64,000 bases of DNA from JASLDZ01 sp038226305 (GTDB taxonomy: Bacteria > Pseudomonadota > Alphaproteobacteria > Caulobacterales > Caulobacteraceae): NCBI GenBank assembly GCA_038226305.1, contig JBBRQN010000010.1, positions 37,602 through 101,601 of the forward strand, given 5' to 3'. Below are positions 16,466 to 24,214 of the stretch, one piece after another. Both the position numbers and the translations under genes were made by a program. Numbering within the stretch: position 1 is the stretch's first letter; each line of letters begins with the position of its first letter. Below the pieces are notes generated by a model. It had not been told where the DNA came from. It did not search any database and saw only the letters and a program-made list of their open reading frames with translations.

Positions 16466-17671
16466 ATGGCGCAGGATGAAGATCAGGGCGATTGGGGCCC
16501 CGCCACCCGTGCGGTGCGGGGCGGGCTGAACCGCTCTGCGCACGGGGAGATCTCTGAGGCGCTCTATCTCACGCAATCCTACGTCTACGGTTCGGCCGAG
16601 CAGGCCGATGCGCGCTTCGCTGGCACCGATCCGGGCTTCATCTACTCCCGCTACGGCAGCCCCACGACGCAGGCGTTCGAGGAGCGGCTGGCCCTGATCG
16701 AGGGGGCGCAGTTCTGCCGCGCCACAGCTTCCGGGATGGCGGCGGTGCATGTGGCGCTGATGGGGCTGGTGCGGGCGGGGGACCACATCGTCTCCGGCCG
16801 GGCTCTGTTCGGCTCCTGCCGCTGGATCCTGCGGGAATGGGCGCCCCGGTTCGGTGTGGAAGTGACGATGGTGGACGCCACCGACCTGAACGCCTGGGAA
16901 GCCGCCGTGCGGCCGAACACCAAGGCCTTCTTCATCGAAAGCCCCGCCAACCCGCTTCTCGAGATTGCCGACATCGCGGGCGTGGCCGCCATCGCCAAGG
17001 CCGCGGGCGCGCACCTCGTGGTCGACAACGTGTTCGCCACCCCCGTCTTCCAGAAGCCCCTGACGCTGGGGGCCGACGTGGTGGTCTACTCCGCCACCAA
17101 GCACATCGACGGGCAGGGGCGCGTGCTGGGCGGCGCGCTGCTGGGCGACCACGCCCTCCTCGAAGAGAAATACCGCGACATCCTGCGCCACACCGGCCCC
17201 GCCCCCTCGCCGTTCAATAGCTGGGTGCTGATGAAGGGGCTGGAGACGCTTGATCTGCGGGTGCGCGCCCAGACCCGGAGCGCCGCGAGCTTGGCCGACC
17301 GCATCGGCGCCCATTCGGCGGTGAAGCAGGTGCTCTACCCCTTCCGCGACGACCATCCGCAGGCGGCGGTCGCGAAGAAGCAGATGACCGGCGGATCGAC
17401 GATCATCGCCTTCGATCTCGGCTCGAAGGAGAGTGCGTTCGACTTCCTCAACAGTCTGCGTACCGTGGACATCTCCAACAACCTCGGCGACGCCAAGAGC
17501 ATGGCCACACACCCCGCCACCACCACCCACCGCGCCGTTCCCGCCGAGGAGCAGGCGCAGATCGGCCTGCGCGTGGGCCACGTCCGCCTCTCCGTGGGCC
17601 TGGAGGACGAGGCCGACCTCGCGCGCGACATCGAGCGCGCGCTGGATGCCGCCGGGGGCCGCACCCGATGA
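16466..17671 (+). CDS. metZ: O-succinylhomoserine sulfhydrylase
   Basis: A 401-residue PLP enzyme of the Cys/Met metabolism family. The PLP lysine is K212 in VVYSATKHIDGQGR, the cofactor-binding ATASGMAAVH loop is near residue 88, and FIESPANPLLEIAD carries the ring-stacking segment. It makes homocysteine from O-succinylhomoserine and sulfide, the direct sulfhydrylation route used by many alphaproteobacteria. AAGGAG 6 bp before ATG 16466 fixes the start. The gene overlaps apaG by 4 bp and is probably co-transcribed with apaG, proB and proA. No SAM-II riboswitch was found upstream. Confidence 0.92.
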   Translation: MAQDEDQGDWGPATRAVRGGLNRSAHGEISEALYLTQSYVYGSAEQADARFAGTDPGFIYSRYGSPTTQAFEERLALIEGAQFCRATASGMAAVHVALMGLVRAGDHIVSGRALFGSCRWILREWAPRFGVEVTMVDATDLNAWEAAVRPNTKAFFIESPANPLLEIADIAGVAAIAKAAGAHLVVDNVFATPVFQKPLTLGADVVVYSATKHIDGQGRVLGGALLGDHALLEEKYRDILRHTGPAPSPFNSWVLMKGLETLDLRVRAQTRSAASLADRIGAHSAVKQVLYPFRDDHPQAAVAKKQMTGGSTIIAFDLGSKESAFDFLNSLRTVDISNNLGDAKSMATHPATTTHRAVPAEEQAQIGLRVGHVRLSVGLEDEADLARDIERALDAAGGRTR

Positions 17672-18099
17672 TGCCGCAGCGCCGCCCCGTGCGTAAGGGA
17701 TCGCAGGCCTACGAGGCCGTCACCCGCGGGCTCCTCGTGAGGGTGCGCCCGCAGTACCTGCCCGAACAGTCGGACCCCTGTGAGGGCCGCTGGGTCTGGG
17801 CCTATCAGGTCGAGGTGGAGAACCGCGGCGACGAGACCGTGCAGCTGATCAACCGTCACTGGACCATCACGGACGGCATAGGCCGGGTGGAGGAGGTGCG
17901 CGGCCCCGGCGTTGTGGGGGAGCAACCCACGCTGAAGCCCGGCGAGGCGTTCCGCTACGCCTCCGGCTGCCCCCTCAACACGCCCTCCGGCGTGATGGAG
18001 GGCGAGTACGAGATGGTGAGCGAGGCGGGGGAGCATTTCGAAATCTCCATCCCCGCCTTCAGCCTCGACCTGCCCGACGCCCGCCGCACGGTGAACTAG
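17668..18099 (+). CDS. apaG: ApaG domain protein
   Basis: A 143-residue single-domain protein with the immunoglobulin-like ApaG fold: WVWAYQVEVENRGDETVQL, NRHWTITD, and VVGEQPTLKPGEAFRYASGC followed by TPSGVMEGEYEM, which contains the conserved GxGVVGxxP-type loop. ApaG was linked to Co2+/Mg2+ homeostasis in enterobacteria, but its activity is unresolved. It starts with ATGATG overlapping the metZ stop by 4 bp and is followed 4 bp later by proB. The metZ-apaG pair is common in alphaproteobacteria. Confidence 0.93.
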   Translation: MMPQRRPVRKGSQAYEAVTRGLLVRVRPQYLPEQSDPCEGRWVWAYQVEVENRGDETVQLINRHWTITDGIGRVEEVRGPGVVGEQPTLKPGEAFRYASGCPLNTPSGVMEGEYEMVSEAGEHFEISIPAFSLDLPDARRTVN

Positions 18100-18103
18100 G
18101 CCG

Positions 18104-19255
18104 ATGACCGCCGCGGCCGCCGCGCTCCTGGCTGCGCGTCGCGTGGTGGTCAAGGTCGGGTCGTCGCTGCTGCTGGACGAGGCGGGTTCACCGGATGCGG
18201 CTTTCGCGGCTGCGCTGGCGGGGGATCTGGCGATGCTCCGTTCCCGGAACGTCGGCGTGGCACTGGTGTCTTCAGGCGCGGTGGCGCTGGGGCGCGGGCG
18301 GCTGGGGCTGCCGTTCGGGCGCAGGCTGAAGCTGGAGGAGAAGCAGGCCGCCGCCTCCGCAGGGCAGGCGGCCCTGATGCGGGTGTGGGAGACCGCGCTC
18401 GCCCCCCACGGCCTCTGCGCCGCGCAGGTGCTGCTCACCCGGGCCGACACCGAGGCACGCCGCTCATGGCTCAACGCCCGCGCCACTCTGGAGGCGCTGG
18501 GGCGGCTGCCCGCCGTGGCCGTCATCAACGAGAACGACACCACCGCCACCGAGGAGCTGCGCTTCGGCGACAACGACCGGCTGGCGGCCCGTGCTGCGCA
18601 GATGCTGCGGGCAGACCTGCTGGTTCTGCTCTCCGACGTTGACGGCCTGCACACCGCCGACCCTCGCGTCGATCCGAACGCTGAGCATCTGGCCGAGGTC
18701 GAGGCGGTGACGCCGCAGGTGCTGGCCCTGGCGGGCGCCGTCGATCCCTCCGGCGTGGGGTCTGGCGGCATGGCGACCAAGCTCGAGGCGGCGCGCATGG
18801 CCGCGCTTTCCGGTTGCGCCACAGTGATCGCGCGGGGGCGACCGCTCGCCGGGGGCTCGCCGCTGGCGGCCCTGTCGAACGGCGTGCGGGCAACGCTGGT
18901 GCGGGCGCAGGGCACGCCGCAGGCCGCCTACAAAGCGTGGATCGCGGGGGGCGTCTTGCCTGCCGGAGCCCTGGTCATCGACGCGGGCGCGGTGAAGGCC
19001 CTGCTAGACGGCCGCAGCCTTTTGCCAGCAGGCGTGCGTGCCGTGCAGGGGCAGTTCGGCAAGGGCGATGTGGTGCGGGTGTTGACCCTGGACGGGGCCG
19101 AGGTGGCGCGGGGCGTCTGCGTCCACGGGGTGGATACGGCGCAGCGCCTCGTCGGCCTGCGATCCGATGCTCATACTGAGGATCGGCCAGAGCTGATCCA
19201 CCGCGACGACCTCGTGCTCGCCGCCGCAACGCTGAAGGAGCCCGCGCATGGCTGA
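18104..19255 (+). CDS. proB: Glutamate 5-kinase
   Basis: A 383-residue kinase that phosphorylates glutamate in the first step of proline synthesis. The amino acid kinase domain shows VVVKVGSSLLLDE (ATP site), LVSSGAVALGRGRL, and AVINENDTTATEELRFGDND (substrate site). A C-terminal PUA domain (about 285-375) carries FGKGDVVRVLTLDG and ends GLRSD-type. The start 4 bp after apaG and the 8 bp overlap with proA indicate one operon. The pathway product is feedback-inhibited by proline in relatives; this is not visible from sequence. Confidence 0.95.
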   Translation: MTAAAAALLAARRVVVKVGSSLLLDEAGSPDAAFAAALAGDLAMLRSRNVGVALVSSGAVALGRGRLGLPFGRRLKLEEKQAAASAGQAALMRVWETALAPHGLCAAQVLLTRADTEARRSWLNARATLEALGRLPAVAVINENDTTATEELRFGDNDRLAARAAQMLRADLLVLLSDVDGLHTADPRVDPNAEHLAEVEAVTPQVLALAGAVDPSGVGSGGMATKLEAARMAALSGCATVIARGRPLAGGSPLAALSNGVRATLVRAQGTPQAAYKAWIAGGVLPAGALVIDAGAVKALLDGRSLLPAGVRAVQGQFGKGDVVRVLTLDGAEVARGVCVHGVDTAQRLVGLRSDAHTEDRPELIHRDDLVLAAATLKEPAHG

Positions 19256-20525
19256 CGGTTTCGTGAGTGCCGCCGATCCCGCCCTGCTGGCGATGGGCCG
19301 CGCCGCCCGTGCTGCCCAGCCGATCCTGCGCGACGCGCCGCCCGAGCAGCGGACCGCCGCCCTGCACGCCATCGCCTCTGCTGTGAGGTCCGCCGCGCCG
19401 GCCGTGCTCGCCGCCAACGCCGCCGACGTAGAAGCCGCTCGCGCGGCGGGGGAGCCCGCCCACAGGCTCGACCGCCTGGCCTTGAACCCCGCCCGCCTCG
19501 AAGGCGTCGCGCAGGGGGTGGAGGCGGTGGCCGCCCAGCCCGATCCCGTCGGCGTGGAGCTGGCGCGGTGGACCCGGCCGAACGGGCTGGACATCGCCCG
19601 CGTCTCGACCCCCATCGGCGTGATCGCGGTGATCTACGAGGCCCGGCCCAACGTGGGCGTGGACGCGGCTGCCATCGCCATACGCTCGGGCAACGCCCTG
19701 ATCCTGCGGGGCGGGTCGGAGTGTCTGCGTTCGGCGCTGGCGCTGCAGGTGGCGGTGGAGGCGGGGCTGGTGTCTGCGGGTCTGCCGCCCGCCACCGTAC
19801 AGATGATCCCCACCGCGGACCGCTCAGCCGTAGGCGCTCTCCTCGTCGGGCTGGACGGGGCCATCGACCTCCTGATCCCCCGCGGCGGCAAGTCGCTGGT
19901 GGAGCGCGTGCGCAAGGAGGCGCGGGTGGCGGTGCTGGGGCACCTGGAGGGGCTGAACCACACCTTCCTGCACGCCTCCGCCGACGTCGAAACGGCCATC
20001 GCGATCACGCTCAACGCGAAGATGCGGCGAACCTCCGTATGCGGAGCGACCGAGACACTGCTGGTGGATGCGGCCGACGCCCAGTGCCTGTTGCCCCCCG
20101 TCGCGCAGGCGCTGGCGGCCGCGGGCTGCGAACTGCGGGGCGACGGGCGCGCACGGGCGCTGCATCCGCAGATGTCGGTCGCCACCGAGGCCGACTTCGG
20201 CACCGAGCACCTGGACGCCATCCTGAACGTGGCCGTGGTCGACGGGCTGGACGGGGCGGTGGAGCACATCGCCCGCTACGGCTCCTCCCATACCGACGCC
20301 ATCGTGGCGCAGGATCAGGCGGCAGCCGAAGCCTTCGCCCGGCGGGTGGATTCCGCCATCGTTCTGATCAACGCCTCCACCCAATACGCCGACGGCGGGG
20401 AGTTCGGATTCGGCGCCGAGATCGGCATCGCCACCGACCGCCTCCACGCGAGAGGCCCCGTAGGCCCCGCCCAGCTCTGCAGCTTCAAATACGTCGTCCG
20501 CGGAACCGGCCAGACCCGACCGTGA
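19248..20525 (+). CDS. proA: Gamma-glutamyl phosphate reductase
   Basis: A 425-residue NADPH-dependent reductase that converts glutamyl-5-phosphate to glutamate semialdehyde, partner of ProB. It is an aldehyde dehydrogenase-fold enzyme with GVIAVIYEARPNVGVDAA near residue 123, LIPRGGKSLVERVRKEA, and the catalytic cysteine C265 in RRTSVCGATETLL. The end SFKYVVRGTGQTRP is typical. It overlaps proB by 8 bp. Only 3 bp separate its stop from the stop of the convergent WcbI-like gene, leaving no room for a terminator between them. Confidence 0.95.
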   Translation: MADGFVSAADPALLAMGRAARAAQPILRDAPPEQRTAALHAIASAVRSAAPAVLAANAADVEAARAAGEPAHRLDRLALNPARLEGVAQGVEAVAAQPDPVGVELARWTRPNGLDIARVSTPIGVIAVIYEARPNVGVDAAAIAIRSGNALILRGGSECLRSALALQVAVEAGLVSAGLPPATVQMIPTADRSAVGALLVGLDGAIDLLIPRGGKSLVERVRKEARVAVLGHLEGLNHTFLHASADVETAIAITLNAKMRRTSVCGATETLLVDAADAQCLLPPVAQALAAAGCELRGDGRARALHPQMSVATEADFGTEHLDAILNVAVVDGLDGAVEHIARYGSSHTDAIVAQDQAAAEAFARRVDSAIVLINASTQYADGGEFGFGAEIGIATDRLHARGPVGPAQLCSFKYVVRGTGQTRP

Positions 20526-20528
20526 GCG

Positions 20529-21374
20529 TCAGGCCGCCTGCGAGCTGACAGTGAGGCGCGCGGCTCGCCGCTCTGCCGCATAGGCGATCAGATACTGGTC
20601 CTCGCTGTATCGGCGCCCGTCAAAGACATAGGTGGCATCGTGCGCGACCCACTTCAGGTCGAGGTAATCGCGCATCGCGCGGGGGATCGGCACGTGCCAG
20701 GGATGGGTGTCGACCACCGGAAGCTCTGAGCGGCGAAGCTGCTCCGACAGGGCCGCAAGCCTTCGATCATCAGGGAAGCTCTGGCGCAGGAGCTCGCCCA
20801 GCAGCCAGCCGATCATCGGCGGCGCAGCGTGGTCGAAATCCCAGAACAGGCGTCTGCGAAACATCTCGCGCCCCATGAACTCCGACGGCTTCACGTCGCA
20901 ACCGGCCTCCTGCGCCTGCAGAAGCTGCAGCTGCGCGGCGCGAATGCGCCAGGGGCTGGTGAGTCGTTTGCGGGAGAGCTCGTCGTAGGCTGCTGGGATC
21001 TCTGCCAGGGGCAGACCCTGCTCCTCAAGCTCGATCAGCACCCTGTCGCCCATCCAAGTGCGTGAAGGGCGAAGCGGGTCGTAGACCTGGAACGGCAGGT
21101 AGACCCCTAGCGCCGTGGTCGGAAAGGTGACCAGCGGAACACCCAGGCGCAGGGCATCGACCGCCTCCGGCGAGGCGGAGGTGGCCTGGCGCCAATGGGC
21201 GACGCAGCGCGCGGCCTGATCGTCGGTCGGCCGCTCGATCCCGTCCCCATAGCCAAGGCCGTTGAGGTGCACGAACTCGAATCGGTCGCTCAGCGCGCGC
21301 AGGCCGACCGCAGCCGCCGCCACTTCCAGGGCCTGGCAGTCGCCGGTGACGATCAGAGTCGGCCGCGGGGTCAC
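20529..21374 (-). CDS. WcbI-family protein (putative CoA/acyl-carrier-binding transferase)
   Basis: A 281-residue soluble protein. The N-terminus (LIVTGDCQALEVAAAA, residues 7-22) matches the ILVxGNCQ motif of WcbI-like proteins of capsule synthesis gene clusters, whose structural prototype binds coenzyme A. Further WcbI-like stretches are SPEAVDALRLGVPLVTFP and MIGWLLGELLRQSFP. It is the third gene of a strictly overlapping operon: its ATG overlaps the carrier protein stop by 4 bp. In this setting it may accept an aminoacyl group from the carrier protein and pass it to an unknown acceptor; this is an inference, with no glycan cluster nearby. Confidence 0.65.
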   Translation of the reverse strand: MTPRPTLIVTGDCQALEVAAAAVGLRALSDRFEFVHLNGLGYGDGIERPTDDQAARCVAHWRQATSASPEAVDALRLGVPLVTFPTTALGVYLPFQVYDPLRPSRTWMGDRVLIELEEQGLPLAEIPAAYDELSRKRLTSPWRIRAAQLQLLQAQEAGCDVKPSEFMGREMFRRRLFWDFDHAAPPMIGWLLGELLRQSFPDDRRLAALSEQLRRSELPVVDTHPWHVPIPRAMRDYLDLKWVAHDATYVFDGRRYSEDQYLIAYAAERRAARLTVSSQAA

Positions 21375-21628
21375 GGACGGGACTCGCCGACGATGCTGGC
21401 GAGATCGGCGATGCTGTCGGCGGCGAAGGCGCGCTGCAGGGGCAGTTCGCAGCCGAGCACGCGTTCAAGCTCCAGCACCACCTGCAGGCGGCCGAACGAA
21501 TCCCAGCCCATCACCTCGGCCGGGCGCGTCGAGGCGTGCAGATCCTCCAAGCGCGCGCGACAGGCGACGGCGACGGCGACGCGCACGCGATCGATGGAGT
21601 CGAGAGGGGCGACGGACGAGAGGGTCAC
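21371..21628 (-). CDS. Acyl carrier protein-like peptide, partner of the amino acid:carrier protein ligase
   Basis: An 85-residue helical carrier protein. The phosphopantetheine attachment serine is S44 in MGWDSFGRLQVVLELE, the DS(L/F) motif at the start of helix 2. GTG 21628 was chosen because it overlaps the ligase stop by 4 bp (GTGA) and gives a normal ACP length; a start at 21673 would add a basic extension lying inside the ligase gene. The gene also overlaps the WcbI-like gene by 4 bp. It probably carries an amino acid as a thioester, as the dedicated carrier proteins of such ligases do. Confidence 0.83.
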   Translation of the reverse strand: MTLSSVAPLDSIDRVRVAVAVACRARLEDLHASTRPAEVMGWDSFGRLQVVLELERVLGCELPLQRAFAADSIADLASIVGESRP

Positions 21629-22524
21629 CCCGCAGATACGAGTCCGGCGGCGTCGCGGATGGAATTGGGCCACAACTCCGTTTGCCGGCCGTGATGCGCC
21701 ACCAAGGCGAGCGCCAGCCGCTCCAGCCCGACACCGAGGCAGGCGGAGTGAGCGAGCCCGCCTTGCGCGAGGCGGATGTCCCAGCGCTGGCTGAAGAACT
21801 CGCCGTGCAGGTTCAGGCTGAGGCAGGCGACCTCGCCGTGCTCTCCTATGGGCAGGATCAGCTCGACCTTCGATTGCTGCGCGCGCTGCAGGCCGGCCAT
21901 GATCTCCCCACCGCGCCCCCAGAAGGGATCGCTGGCCTCGCGGCGTTCCGGGGCGAGGCCGAGGCGGTCAAGCCAGCCGACGGCGGCATCCAGGGCAGCG
22001 CCTGCGCGCGCGCGCACCTGCGCTTCCGTTCCGAAGAACACGAACTCGTCCATCGTGAACGCCCGCAACCGCGCCTCGCTGTATTCGGCCTCAATGCGAT
22101 GACACGGGGAGCCCACCGCAACCGTTAGGCCTTCAGGCCCGAGCGGCCCGCCCTGAGCGACGTGGCGATAGGTGACGAGGCACGCGGCAGGGGTCAGGGC
22201 CAGTCGGTCCGGCGCCGCAACGCTGTCTTTCAGGTACGGAACCACCGCCGAGACCAGCTGCGGAAAGCGTTCGACGTAGGCGCAGCGCTCCAGATCGCTC
22301 CAGGGGATCACGCCGGAACCCGCCAGACGCACATCCGGAGGGATCGAAAGCACTTCGGCGAACCGGGCGTGCAGGCCATCGATCAAGCCCGCGAAGTGCC
22401 CTTCCTTGAGGTAGACGCCGCGGGCGTCCGTCCGGATCAGGCCCGAGGTCTCGGCACGATGGCTCCCGCAGTCGGCCGCATGCTCCATCACGACTCGTTG
22501 GCTCCACACACACGTCCGCCACAT
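21625..22524 (-). CDS. Amino acid:[carrier protein] ligase (class II tRNA synthetase homologue without tRNA-binding domain)
   Basis: A 299-residue protein related to the catalytic core of methanogen-type seryl-tRNA synthetase. Class II motif 3 is at 261-274 (ACLGVGLERLALAL). The three expected zinc ligands can be placed at C115, E160 (MDEFVFFG) and C262; spacings of 45 and 102 closely match those I recall for the Bradyrhizobium ligase. Such enzymes activate small amino acids (Gly or Ala) and load them on a carrier protein instead of tRNA (Mocibob and co-workers). No anticodon or other tRNA-binding domain is present. The next gene is the carrier protein. ATG 22488 is an alternative start; the conserved region begins near residue 27. 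Confidence 0.85.
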   Translation of the reverse strand: MWRTCVWSQRVVMEHAADCGSHRAETSGLIRTDARGVYLKEGHFAGLIDGLHARFAEVLSIPPDVRLAGSGVIPWSDLERCAYVERFPQLVSAVVPYLKDSVAAPDRLALTPAACLVTYRHVAQGGPLGPEGLTVAVGSPCHRIEAEYSEARLRAFTMDEFVFFGTEAQVRARAGAALDAAVGWLDRLGLAPERREASDPFWGRGGEIMAGLQRAQQSKVELILPIGEHGEVACLSLNLHGEFFSQRWDIRLAQGGLAHSACLGVGLERLALALVAHHGRQTELWPNSIRDAAGLVSAG

Positions 22525-22678
22525 ACGCGCCGACGTCTTTTGTTGCGTGGCCGTAACTTCGCAGCGCGCCTAGGTGCAGCAGGCCGTGAGTGAAGGCAAT
22601 CCGCCCCTGCGCCCACGGATTGAGCACGACGTGCGCTAAATCAGCCTCAGCGGCGCACGGTGCAGCCAGCCAGGATCG

Positions 22679-23368
22679 TCAGGCTTCGCCGTCGAGGGAG
22701 TAGCCGGCGGAGCGGACGGTGCGGATGGGGTCGGTTTCGGCCCCGTTGTTCAGGGCCTTGCGCAGGCGCCCGATGTGCACGTCCACCGTGCGGGCCTCCA
22801 CGTAGACGTCCGAGCCCCACACCGCGTCCAAGAGCTGCTCGCGGGAGAACACCCGGCCGGGGTGCTGCATGAAGTAGTCGAGCAGGCGGAATTCGGTCGG
22901 GCCGAGGTGGACCTCGCGCTCCGACCGTTTCACCCGGTGCGCCACCCGGTCGACCGTAAGGTCGCCGTGACGCAGCTTGTCCTCCGCGAGGCCCGGGCGG
23001 ATGCGGCGCAGGACGGCGCGGATGCGGGCGGTGAGCTCCACCATCGAGAAGGGCTTGGTGAGGTAGTCGTCGGCACCGGTGTCGAGCCCGCGCACGCGGT
23101 CCGACTCCTCGCCCCGGGCGGTGAGCATCACGATGGGCAGGTTGCGGGTGTCGGCCTTGCCTCGCAGGCGCCGGCAGACCTCGATGCCGCTGACCTTGGG
23201 CAGCATCCAGTCCAGCACCACGAGGTCGGGCTGGCGCTCGTCGATGGCGATCAGCGCCTCCTCCCCGTCGCCGGCGACGGTGACGACGTAGCCTTCCTTC
23301 TCGAGGTTGTACTGCAGAAGGGTGGACAGGGCGTCCTCGTCCTCCACCACCAGAATGCGCGGGGTCAT
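22679..23368 (-). CDS. phoB: Phosphate regulon response regulator PhoB
   Basis: A 229-residue OmpR/PhoB-type regulator. The receiver domain has the acidic pocket VVEDED, phosphoacceptor D53 in VVLDWMLPK and the lysine in DDYLTKPFS. The winged-helix domain (about 130-229) contains LGPTEFRLLDYFMQHPGRVF and the recognition helix region ARTVDVHIGRLRKAL. When phosphorylated by PhoR it binds Pho boxes such as those at 24182 and 28754. It overlaps phoU by 4 bp (ATGA), so the two are translationally coupled. The carrier-protein ligase operon starts 154 bp downstream on the same strand. Confidence 0.95.
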   Translation of the reverse strand: MTPRILVVEDEDALSTLLQYNLEKEGYVVTVAGDGEEALIAIDERQPDLVVLDWMLPKVSGIEVCRRLRGKADTRNLPIVMLTARGEESDRVRGLDTGADDYLTKPFSMVELTARIRAVLRRIRPGLAEDKLRHGDLTVDRVAHRVKRSEREVHLGPTEFRLLDYFMQHPGRVFSREQLLDAVWGSDVYVEARTVDVHIGRLRKALNNGAETDPIRTVRSAGYSLDGEA

Positions 23369-24078
23369 GACGACAGGGCCTCTTCGCCGGGTTCGGCCAG
23401 GCGGCGCTTGGGACGGTTGCCAAGCACCTCCTCGCCGGTGATCTCGTAGTACAGGATCTCGGAAAGGTTCGTGGCGTGATCGCCGATCCGCTCCAGGTTC
23501 TTGGCGATGAACAACAGGTGCGCACAGCTCGCGATCGTCCGCGGATCGCTCATCATGTAGGTGAGAAGCTCGCGGAACAGGCTGTCGTAGGTCTCGTCCA
23601 CTTCCTCGTCGCGGCGCCACACGGCCATGGCGGCCTCGGTGTCTTCCTCGGTGTAGGCGTCCAGCGTTTCGCGCAGGCGCCCGATGACGAGCTTGCCCAT
23701 GCGCTCGATGGAGCGGGTGAGGGCGGTGATCGGCTCGGCTTCCGAGATGACCAGCGTTCGCTTGGCGATGGACTTGGCCATGTCGCCGGTACGCTCCAGC
23801 TCCAGGCTCATCTTCATGGCGGCCACGGCGCGGCGCAGGTCCTGGGCCATCGGCTGGCGCAGGGCGATGATGCGGATGGCCCGGCGCTCGATGTCGTGCT
23901 GCATCTCGTCGAGCTTCACGTCGCGACCGATGATGATCTGGGCCAGGCCCACGTCGCGGTTGGCCACCGCCTCCACGCAGCCGGACACCTGAGCTTCCAC
24001 GAGCCCACCCATGCGCACGACCTCGGCCTTGAGCTGGGTCAGCTCCTCGCCGTAGAATTTCAGGGTGTGTTCGTTCAT
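23365..24078 (-). CDS. phoU: Phosphate signalling protein PhoU
   Basis: A 237-residue cytoplasmic protein of two three-helix PhoU repeats, each with an E/DxxxD-type metal patch; the second includes LLFIAKNLERIGDHATNLSE. It links the Pst transporter to PhoR and keeps the regulon off when phosphate is plentiful. The start is set at MNEHTLKFYGEEL (24078); MPET at 24090 is possible. A start at 24174 is unlikely because it lies at or upstream of the transcription start expected from the Pho box at 24182-24210. It is separated from pstSCAB by about 4.7 kb, unlike the usual pst-phoU order. Confidence 0.92.
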   Translation of the reverse strand: MNEHTLKFYGEELTQLKAEVVRMGGLVEAQVSGCVEAVANRDVGLAQIIIGRDVKLDEMQHDIERRAIRIIALRQPMAQDLRRAVAAMKMSLELERTGDMAKSIAKRTLVISEAEPITALTRSIERMGKLVIGRLRETLDAYTEEDTEAAMAVWRRDEEVDETYDSLFRELLTYMMSDPRTIASCAHLLFIAKNLERIGDHATNLSEILYYEITGEEVLGNRPKRRLAEPGEEALSS

Positions 24079-24156
24079 CGTCTCGGGCATGGCGGGCGGC
24101 GTTTCCGGGGTCGAATCCCGATGAGCGTCAGGATGTGCGGGCGGAAGTTCCGGAGC

Positions 24157-24210
24157 GTCTAACCGAACTCGCACCCGGCTTCATGACACAAGCGTGACGG
24201 ATGTGTGACG
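24157..24210 (-). promoter_or_regulatory. Pho box promoter of phoU-phoB (three 11-bp-spaced repeats)
   Basis: Reading the minus strand, three 7-mers occur exactly 11 bp apart: CGTCACA (24204-24210), CGTCACG (24193-24199) and TGTCATG (24182-24188). They match the CTGTCAT-N4-CTGTCAC pattern bound by PhoB. A -10-like TTAGAC (24157-24162) follows 19 bp after the last repeat. The site is just beyond the phoR stop, so phoU-phoB would have its own autoregulated promoter. Confidence 0.8.
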
Positions 24211-24214
24211 CTGC

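Noticed and set aside
15788..17581. 597-residue minus-strand reading frame over psiE-like and metZ genes
   Set aside because: Antisense to two well-supported genes; His/Arg/Gly-rich shadow.
17335..18915. 526-residue minus-strand reading frame over metZ, apaG and proB
   Set aside because: Ser/Ala/Arg-rich shadow of three conserved genes with no domain signature.
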